Shown here piece by piece: positions 58,108 to 64,000 of a DNA stretch of 64,000 bases. The notes under the pieces are model-generated. The model had not been told where the DNA came from and did not search any database. It was given only the letters and a program-made list of their open reading frames with translations. Every line of letters begins with the position of its first letter. Within the stretch, counting starts at the first letter, position 1. The position numbers and the translations under genes are program-made. Origin of the DNA: Thiobacillus sp. (GTDB lineage: Bacteria > Pseudomonadota > Gammaproteobacteria > Burkholderiales > Thiobacillaceae); contig JAUXVT010000049.1 of NCBI GenBank assembly GCA_030680405.1, positions 1-64,000 on the forward strand, written 5' to 3'.

Positions 58108-59367
58108 TTATTCTCCTGAATCAGGCTGACTGGTCGACTCGGCAAAGGTGGGCGCAGGTGCCAGGATGAGTTTGCCCGCTACCGCTGCGGCGGCGTGGGT
58201 TTGCTCGACATGCGCCAGCACGCTGGGTGCGGGGTAGCCGTCGGCCGGCAGGTCGTGCACGACCTGATAGCGCCGGATGGCGGTTTGCGTGCGCGGGCCG
58301 AGCAGGCCGTCCGCCGTGCCGACGTCGAAACCCATTTCGTTCAACGCCTGCTGCAGCGTTTTCAGTTGCGCCGTGCCGAGCGCGCCCACTTCGCCCGCGG
58401 GCGCGACCAGCGCGCCGCCGCCCGCCACCAGTTGCGCCAGTTGCGCCACCGCCAGCGCATAATTCACCGAGCGGTTCCAGCGCATCACCACGTCGAAGTT
58501 GTCGAACACCATGAAGGCCGGCCCCTGCCAGCCTTGTGGCAGCACGATGGCGGCACACCCGGTCACAGCCGGCAGCGTGGTGGCGTCCACCGTCTGCACG
58601 CCGAGCGCCATCCATTCCGCCACCGGCAGACGGTGGACGCCACCGCGCTGCCAGTCGAAACCTTCCGGCAAGCGCACTTCGATGGCCACCGGTTCGCCCG
58701 CACGCCAGCCTGCGCGTTTGAGATAGTTCGCGGCCGAGTGCATGGCATCGGGGAGCGATTGCCACAGGTCGATGCGGGCATCGCCATCACCATCGACCGC
58801 GTAGGCGCGGAAGGTCGACGGCATGAACTGCATATGCCCCATCGCGCCGGCCCACGAGCCGTTCATGTCGACCGCATCGACATGCCCGGCGTCGATGATG
58901 CGCAGCGCGTCGAGCAGCTGGCTGCGAAAGAAATCGCTGCGGCGACCTTCAAAGGCGAGCGTCGCGAGGCTCGCCGGAATGTTGAGGCTGCCGAGCACGG
59001 TGCCGTAGTGGGTTTCCAGCCCCCAGAACGCCACCAGCACGGCTTTCGGAATGCCGTACTGCTGTTCGGCCGCATCGAGCAGCGTGGCGTGTTCGGTCAT
59101 CAACGCCTGGCCGCGCGCGACCTGGTCCGCGGTGACGCGCCGCCCCAGATAATCGGCAAAGGTTTGCAGGAATTCGGGCTGGCGCCCATCGAGCTCGACC
59201 ACGCGCTCGACCGGCGTGATGCCGGTCAGTGCGGCGTCGAGCGTGGCGGCGGAAATACCCTGTGCCTCGGCGTCCTGACGGAAGGCGGCGAGCCAGCTGT
59301 CGAAACCGGTCTGGGCGTGGGCGGAAAACGCCGCCAGGACGGCCAGCAGCAGAAAAAGTTTACGCAT
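58108..59367 (-). CDS. mltB: MltB-type lytic murein transglycosylase
   Basis: The periplasmic enzyme cleaves glycan strands to 1,6-anhydro ends. A signal peptide (KLFLLLAVLAAFSAHA), the catalytic Glu in FWGLETHYGT and the motif GAMGHMQFMPSTFR define it. A C-terminal peptidoglycan-binding domain (EMGFDVGTADGLLGPRTQTA) is added. ATG at 59367 overlaps asnB by 8 bases. Confidence 0.92.
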   Translation of the reverse strand: MRKLFLLLAVLAAFSAHAQTGFDSWLAAFRQDAEAQGISAATLDAALTGITPVERVVELDGRQPEFLQTFADYLGRRVTADQVARGQALMTEHATLLDAAEQQYGIPKAVLVAFWGLETHYGTVLGSLNIPASLATLAFEGRRSDFFRSQLLDALRIIDAGHVDAVDMNGSWAGAMGHMQFMPSTFRAYAVDGDGDARIDLWQSLPDAMHSAANYLKRAGWRAGEPVAIEVRLPEGFDWQRGGVHRLPVAEWMALGVQTVDATTLPAVTGCAAIVLPQGWQGPAFMVFDNFDVVMRWNRSVNYALAVAQLAQLVAGGGALVAPAGEVGALGTAQLKTLQQALNEMGFDVGTADGLLGPRTQTAIRRYQVVHDLPADGYPAPSVLAHVEQTHAAAAVAGKLILAPAPTFAESTSQPDSGE

Positions 59368-61126
59368 GTTTCTGCAGCCAGTATTCCAGGAGGGCCAGGT
59401 GCCACAGCTTGCTGCCCTGGATGCGGGTGTGGTGCTGCTCCGGGGCATCCAGCAGTTTGTTCACGTAGGCACGGTGGTACAGACCACGCTCGCGGCAGGC
59501 CTGCGAATTCAGGATGTCCTGCATGAAGTTCAAGAATTCTCCGCGTACAAACTTGAGCGCAGGCATCGGAAAATAGCCCTTCTTGCGGTCGATCACCGCA
59601 TCCGGCACCCGCCCGCGCGCGATTTTTTTCAGCACGTGCTTGCCGTCCGACGCCAGCTTGAGCTCGGGCGGCATCGACGCTGCCAATTCCACCAGCTGGT
59701 GATCAAGGAAGGGCACGCGCGCCTCCAGTCCCCACGCCATCGTCATGTTGTCGACGCGTTTGACCGGGTCGTCGGTGATGAGCATGGTCGTGTCCATGCG
59801 CAACACCTGATCGATGAATTCATCGGCGAAAGGTTCCGCCAGATGCGCGGCAATCGTTTCCGCGGTGTAATCCAGCCCGTGATACGCGGGCATGGTCATT
59901 TGCAAAAACTCGTCGTGGTCGCGGTCGAAGTAATGACGGCGGAAGCGCTCAAGATAACTCCCCGAGGGTTCCGCCGCCATCCGCGGATACCAGAAGTAGC
60001 CGCCGAACACTTCGTCGGCCCCCTGCCCGCTCTGCACCACCTTGACCGTCTTGCTGACCTGTTCGGCCAGCAGATAGAACGCCACCGCGTCCTGTGCGAA
60101 CATCGGCTCGCTCATCGCGTCCACTGCCTCGGGCAGGCGGCGCAGCACTTCCGAATTGGGAATGAGGTACTTGTGGTGGCGCGTGCCGTACATTTCGGCC
60201 ACCGGATCAGAGTATTCGAACTCGTTGCCGCGTTCCTCCGGCTGGTCCTCGAAGCCGACCGAAAACGTCATCAGGTCGGGCACGCCCTGCTCGGCCAGCA
60301 GCGCCACCAGCAGGCTCGAATCGAGCCCGCCGGAGAGCAGCACGCCGACCTTGACGTCGGCGATCTCGATGCGCTTCTTCACCGCCTGTCGCAGGCTGTC
60401 GTGGATGGCCTCGGTCCATTCGGCCTCGGTCTTGGGGACTGCCGGACGTTGCGCCTTCAGCGACCAGTACTTCTTGTGGCTGAGTTCGCCGCGCGCATTC
60501 ACCGTCAGCGTGGTTCCGGGGGCGAGCTTGCGGACGCCGTTGAAGATCGTGCGCGGCGCCGGCACCACCGCATGCAGGGTGAACAGGTGATGCAGCGCCA
60601 CCGCGTCGATGCCGGTGTCGACGCCGCCGGCCGCCAGCAGCGCCTGCGGGGTCGAGGCGAAGCGGAAGCAGCCGAGGTTTTCGCTGTAATACAGCGGCTT
60701 GATGCCGAGGCGGTCGCGCGCCAGGAAAAGCACTTCGCGGTTCCAGATGGCGAACGCAAACATGCCGTGCAGGCGCTCGACGCAGGCTTCGCCCCATTCG
60801 AGATACGCACGCAGAATGACTTCGGTATCGCCGTCGGAATGAAAAACGTGGCCGTGCCCGATCAGTTCGGCGCGCAGTTCCGGATAGTTGTAGATGGTGC
60901 CGTTGAAAACCAGCGCGGTGCCGCTGGCGGCGTCCACCATCGGCTGCTGCGAACGCGGCGACAGGTCGATGATCGCCAGCCGCCGGTGACCCAGCCGCAC
61001 CGGGCCGTCGGCGTGCTGGCCTTCGGCATCCGGCCCGCGCCGCGCCAGTTTCGCCAGCATCCGCCCCATCGCCGCCGCGTCGGGTGCCTTGTTGTCGAAC
61101 CGGAATTCGCCTGCTATGCCACACAT
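59360..61126 (-). CDS. Asparagine-synthase-type amidotransferase, probably for NAGGN
   Basis: The 588-residue protein has the N-terminal glutaminase Cys (MCGIAGEF), VFNGTIYNYPELRAELIG and the ATP loop LLSGGLDSSL. Segments such as HAVVPAPRTIFNGVRKL and VKVVQSGQGADEVFGGY, and the long C-terminal VDNMTMAWGLEARVPFLDH, look like the N-acetylglutaminylglutamine amide amidotransferase, a branch of the AsnB family. Plain asparagine synthetase is the alternative. The usual GNAT/ATP-grasp partner gene is not in the window. Confidence 0.82.
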   Translation of the reverse strand: MCGIAGEFRFDNKAPDAAAMGRMLAKLARRGPDAEGQHADGPVRLGHRRLAIIDLSPRSQQPMVDAASGTALVFNGTIYNYPELRAELIGHGHVFHSDGDTEVILRAYLEWGEACVERLHGMFAFAIWNREVLFLARDRLGIKPLYYSENLGCFRFASTPQALLAAGGVDTGIDAVALHHLFTLHAVVPAPRTIFNGVRKLAPGTTLTVNARGELSHKKYWSLKAQRPAVPKTEAEWTEAIHDSLRQAVKKRIEIADVKVGVLLSGGLDSSLLVALLAEQGVPDLMTFSVGFEDQPEERGNEFEYSDPVAEMYGTRHHKYLIPNSEVLRRLPEAVDAMSEPMFAQDAVAFYLLAEQVSKTVKVVQSGQGADEVFGGYFWYPRMAAEPSGSYLERFRRHYFDRDHDEFLQMTMPAYHGLDYTAETIAAHLAEPFADEFIDQVLRMDTTMLITDDPVKRVDNMTMAWGLEARVPFLDHQLVELAASMPPELKLASDGKHVLKKIARGRVPDAVIDRKKGYFPMPALKFVRGEFLNFMQDILNSQACRERGLYHRAYVNKLLDAPEQHHTRIQGSKLWHLALLEYWLQKHA

Positions 61127-61155
61127 AACTCACACAGATCTTTTCATTCGCTAAA

Positions 61156-62382
61156 TTACGTTGCAGCCATTTTCAGCGCTTGCAACAATTCGCGCCGAAT
61201 ATCACTTCGTCCGATACCAGATGCTTGGTATTTATCACCTGTCGGGTCCAAATTGGAGCAAGGCGTCAAAGTCATCACCAATGCGTCGTAGGAAAAATTA
61301 GCAGCCGTTATGGGCTTCGAGATTAAAAGCTCACGTAGCACATCGAACAACGCTTGAACGCCCACAGTTTTGCGCAAATATGATCCCTTACCAGCTGTAG
61401 ACCAAACAGTGAACCGGACTGCTGCGAAGTAATTGCAGAGCAGATCATAAATAGCCTTATCGTTGCCTTGGATGTACAGGGTACGTAACGGCACTCCGTT
61501 GATCGGAGAAAGGCTCTCCCGACCAAGTTCTCTGTTTTCTGGGCGTCGAACAATGTTGCGATCTTCCCTGGGATTCTTTGAAAGTAGCCGCAATATGCCA
61601 TCTACAATGGTCGCCATGGACACTCGTACGTCACCGTCAGCTTGCCCATCAGCATCCGAAAACAGTCTGTCAGAATCTGCCGCCGGAAAGATCGACCGGA
61701 ACAGCGGCGACTTTTTCTCTGTGTTCATTAACCGCGTCAAATAGACTGCCAATGTTTCCGGGGACCAATATTGTGCGGGCCGCTCATCTACATCGAAACC
61801 AAATAGTTCGTAGGCAAGACTACGATCTACTTTTTTCTGATTGAAGTTGATGGTCGCAAACACGTAGGCGTGGTATGGCGTCGGTAGCTCAAGAAATACG
61901 ACACACAGTAATTCCATTGATCGTTCAGGTGCGCCCGGCGGCAATCTGTTGAAAGCATGAAGACGGTGCTGGCCATCAATGATTGATGCTGATCGCTCGC
62001 TTGATGAAGGTATGTGCAGCTTCCATGGCCCTTCATCTGGTCCTTCAATGGCCCATCTTCGCGCCTCGTCTTCAATATATCTTCCCTCTTGATCGTAGTT
62101 TGCCGCGAGTATGATGGCATTGGGGAATGTGGCTTCAGTTGTTCTGATGAACGATGCGATTTCATCTAATCGCTTTTTATTTTCTCCTCGTTGGGTACCA
62201 AAAATTGAGTATCCACCTTTGTTCTCGTCCGTTTCCTGCTCCATCCGCTCCATAACTTCGGCTGGCTGAGAATAAGTTATTCGATCTAATACGTCGGCAC
62301 CAAGAGAAAAAGCATAAAACGTCCCAAGGGGTTGGTTAACTCGAATAGCGAGCCTGTTGATGCTATCGGTTTCGGTCATCAC
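61156..62382 (-). CDS. DGQHR-domain protein (DndB-like)
   Basis: 408 residues. The motif IIDGQHRLHAF lies at about 134-144, with FATINFNQKKVDRSLAYELF behind it, as in DndB/DpdB-like proteins of DNA-modification loci. In dnd systems DndB represses the modification genes. It overlaps the membrane-protein gene (ATGA). The base composition is clearly less G+C-rich than the flank. Confidence 0.8.
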   Translation of the reverse strand: MMTETDSINRLAIRVNQPLGTFYAFSLGADVLDRITYSQPAEVMERMEQETDENKGGYSIFGTQRGENKKRLDEIASFIRTTEATFPNAIILAANYDQEGRYIEDEARRWAIEGPDEGPWKLHIPSSSERSASIIDGQHRLHAFNRLPPGAPERSMELLCVVFLELPTPYHAYVFATINFNQKKVDRSLAYELFGFDVDERPAQYWSPETLAVYLTRLMNTEKKSPLFRSIFPAADSDRLFSDADGQADGDVRVSMATIVDGILRLLSKNPREDRNIVRRPENRELGRESLSPINGVPLRTLYIQGNDKAIYDLLCNYFAAVRFTVWSTAGKGSYLRKTVGVQALFDVLRELLISKPITAANFSYDALVMTLTPCSNLDPTGDKYQASGIGRSDIRRELLQALKMAAT

Positions 62383-62861
62383 TGGAGTCCTCCACCGCCC
62401 AGATTGGCAGGCGAAACATCAGAACCACCCAGCGAGCCCGTGGGCGGAATGGTTTCGTCGGGTTCAAACCGCCCCGAGTACAAAGAAATAAAAAACCAAA
62501 CGACTAAAGACGCGACCATACCCAGTAGGCCCGTTGTCCAGTCTCCTGGTTTACCGTCGCGAACTAACGCAACAATCGCTAACGCACCAGCAATACCGCA
62601 AAGTGCTATTAGGCGCATCCGAATAATTTTCGAAAGCTTTTTCCAGTAAGGCTCGTGCAAGACCGCGTCGGCTAACAACGGAGCTAAGATTGCGAAAATA
62701 TAAGTGGCTAGACCATCTGAAGCGAGAGTTTTTCCGGGGATAAGGAGCGGTAGCCAAACACCGGCTCCACCCCCGATAACGACTGCAAACAGGCCATACC
62801 AAGCTATAGCCTCTATCGAGCTTTTCTTTTTTGAGTTCTCGTTATCCGAAGCCATGCTCAT
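62379..62861 (-). CDS. Four-helix membrane protein of unknown function
   Basis: 160 residues with about four membrane helices (IAWYGLFAVVIGGGAGVWL, YIFAILAPLLADAVL, ALCGIAGALAIVALVR and LGMVASLVVWFFISLYSG). The N-terminus is charged and the C-terminus is a Gly/Pro-rich soluble tail. AGGA lies 7 bases upstream of the ATG. It is embedded between the ATPase remnant and the DGQHR gene and is not a standard dnd component. Confidence 0.65.
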   Translation of the reverse strand: MSMASDNENSKKKSSIEAIAWYGLFAVVIGGGAGVWLPLLIPGKTLASDGLATYIFAILAPLLADAVLHEPYWKKLSKIIRMRLIALCGIAGALAIVALVRDGKPGDWTTGLLGMVASLVVWFFISLYSGRFEPDETIPPTGSLGGSDVSPANLGGGGLQ

Positions 62862-62869
62862 CGCTATTC

Positions 62870-63598
62870 CTAGAAGGCCTTAACCTTAATCGGCTTCGAT
62901 TCTTTCACTGTCATGAACACCCCTGTCGGTAGTGCCGCGAAGCTCACTTTGCCCCTAAACATGTTCTGCAATACCTGATTGCTTGCTGCGTTGGTCTTGA
63001 AGCAAACCGGCAAACCAATGTTTTCGAGATAATCATCGCCTGCACCGTCATAGTCGTCCGGGCTTTGGGATGCCAGTGCCACCATAAGCCCTTTGGAGCG
63101 ATGCAATCGGATGTTGTCGGACAGCGCCTTGTGTCGCGATGCTAATAAGTGGCGCGCCTCATCGATGGCCAAAACAGCACGAATAGCGCGGTGACCTTGA
63201 GCGTCCTGCGGTGCCTCTGGGGCGCGTTTCAGGAACGTGTTTAGGGCATCAAGTAACAAGTACGCTGCGAGGTTTTTCTGGGTGTCGTGCGCATTCGCGA
63301 ACGTGATGATCCAGCTTTGCGAGAAGAACTGCGCGGGTGACATTTCGGGTTGAAAAATGGTTCGTTCGGTCAAGTCACTAATCGTGGAAATGACGCTGTC
63401 AGTCTTCAACTTACGGTCATCATAGAAGTCACGTAGAGCCAGTCCAATGTCTTCCAGCGAGATGTTCTTGCGCCGGGAGAACAGCGGGCGTAATGCATCC
63501 TTCATGGTTTCCAATTGAACGGCACCTGCTTTGCTCTGCATTACCCGCCCCGTCAAGATTACCTGTTGGGTAGGAAGACTCGGATAAGGAACGGCCAA
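62870..63598 (-). pseudogene. C-terminal half of a HerA/FtsK-like ATPase
   Basis: The frame holds a Walker B-like AVLAIDEARHLLA (Asp146-Glu147) and ALASQSPDDYDG, as in HerA/FtsK-type ATPases, but no Walker A motif. The reading frame starts inside the DndE-like frame with only a TTG (L)AVPYPSLP, and there is no ribosome site. The front half of the ATPase appears lost. Residues at the junction read SLPTQQVILTGRV, so the break is near 63560-63600. Confidence 0.6.
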
Positions 63599-63728
63599 TC
63601 GCCAGACGCGCGATACGATTCTTGGCAGACAACCCTAAGTTGGACCGCAACTGCTCTGTACGCCGATCCGCTTCCGCCGAGGTCTGAAAACCCGCCAGCA
63701 GCACTTGTTCCAATGTGATGGCGTTCAT
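63429..63728 (-). pseudogene. dndE: DndE-like N-terminus, frame-shifted into the ATPase
   Basis: The first ~50 residues fit DndE: EADRRTEQLRSNLGLSAKNR followed by IARLAIGRSLS (the LxxxLGLS...RLAIGRSL pattern). The rest of this frame is compositionally unlike protein. Its ATG overlaps the dndD stop (ATGA), as in intact dnd operons. The second half should continue into the ATPase but does so in another frame with material missing. Confidence 0.55.
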
Positions 63729-64000
63729 CCCATAAACTCCTCGAAATACTCATTCTCGGTTGCTACCGTACGCCCCACTCCGCTGCCAATCTCTGAGTGT
63801 TGCAGTAGATATATCTTGCTGACGCTTGGCTCCAGCATTGCGTAAGTGTCCCGATCAATCTCTTTGTCCTGCGACAGAAGAATGACTTGGCGACTCTTGT
63901 CCGATACCCAGTATTTCAGAATGTTGGCGCGGTGAGTGCTGTCAAGACGTCCCAACGGGGTGTCCACCACCAGCGGGGCGTCGATACCTGAGATGTTCGC
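63725..64000 (-). CDS. dndD: DndD, C-terminal fragment cut by the window edge
   Basis: The frame is open to the end of the window (91 codons plus stop). It contains LVVDTPLGRLDSTHRANIL, the Walker B and D-loop of the SMC-like ATPase DndD, and RQVILLSQDKEID. In dnd systems DndD is the ATPase acting with DndC and DndE in DNA phosphorothioation. The stop overlaps the next gene. Confidence 0.85.
   Translation of the reverse strand, partial: ANISGIDAPLVVDTPLGRLDSTHRANILKYWVSDKSRQVILLSQDKEIDRDTYAMLEPSVSKIYLLQHSEIGSGVGRTVATENEYFEEFMG

Overview
This is GC-rich chromosomal DNA, about two thirds G+C by eye, from a betaproteobacterium. The evidence is the complete canonical division and cell-wall (dcw) cluster, a yraN-diaA-dolP block, ubiD, groESL under both a CIRCE element and a sigma-32-like promoter, and the general style of the proteins. 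A Thiobacillus- or Sulfuricella-like member of the Nitrosomonadales is plausible, but the sequence does not prove it.

Layout. 1-10220 is the dcw operon on the minus strand: mraZ-rsmH-ftsL-ftsI-murE-murF-mraY-murD-ftsW-murG, with murG cut by the window edge. A clear mraZ promoter and a four-box MraZ operator precede it. A MITE-like palindrome breaks the otherwise tight operon between mraY and murD. 10233-10671 holds the RNase P RNA gene with its terminator and promoter. 10.7-18.8 kb is housekeeping: a DUF1269 protein, pyrC, rsmI, yraN, diaA, dolP, ubiD, an EAL-HDOD protein, a PyrR-like protein and a glycine-zipper protein. 18.8-25.7 kb holds two tiny ORFs, dacB, an HDOD-GAF regulator, the UDP-sugar pair wbpP/wbpO and a periplasmic protease. 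25.7-32.4 kb is a seven-gene minus-strand operon: TetR, a c-type cytochrome, a HlyD-type fusion protein, an FtsX-type permease, an ABC ATPase, a beta-CASP nuclease and PldA. 32.5-36.1 kb is bioA divergent from groES-groEL. 36.1-41.3 kb is a cNMP/CBS/DUF294 protein, a DEDDh exonuclease, and a DUF4212 plus sodium:solute symporter pair. This block is preceded by a 25-codon leader ORF. 41.3-46.8 kb holds a TPR protein, a small membrane protein, tRNA-Phe, and a two-component pair made of an HDOD-GAF-like histidine kinase and a response regulator with GGDEF and EAL domains. 46.9-59.4 kb is mixed metabolism and envelope: pbpG, an AEC permease, a beta-hydroxyacid dehydrogenase, a half-domain remnant, a GIY-YIG-like ORF, an aldehyde dehydrogenase, an arginase, a rhodanese-MBL protein, a glyoxalase-II-like MBL protein, a thioredoxin-HEAT fusion, rnk, an EamA transporter, a zinc ribbon protein, DUF2237 and mltB. 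59.4-61.1 kb is an asparagine-synthase-type gene that looks like the amidotransferase for the osmolyte N-acetylglutaminylglutamine amide.

61.1-64.0 kb is clearly poorer in G+C and contains part of a dnd-type DNA phosphorothioation locus. Reading along the minus strand it has the DndD C-terminus, a DndE-like start, the C-terminal half of a HerA/FtsK-like ATPase in another frame, an unknown four-helix membrane protein, and a DGQHR (DndB-like) protein. The DndE-ATPase part looks broken, because the Walker A half is missing and there is a frame change. This is the most unusual accessory region here.

Other structure worth attention is a family of short intergenic hairpin elements at 11.26, 19.23 and 47.92-48.05 kb. 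Their stems co-vary between copies, and one copy supplies the C-terminal codons of dacB.
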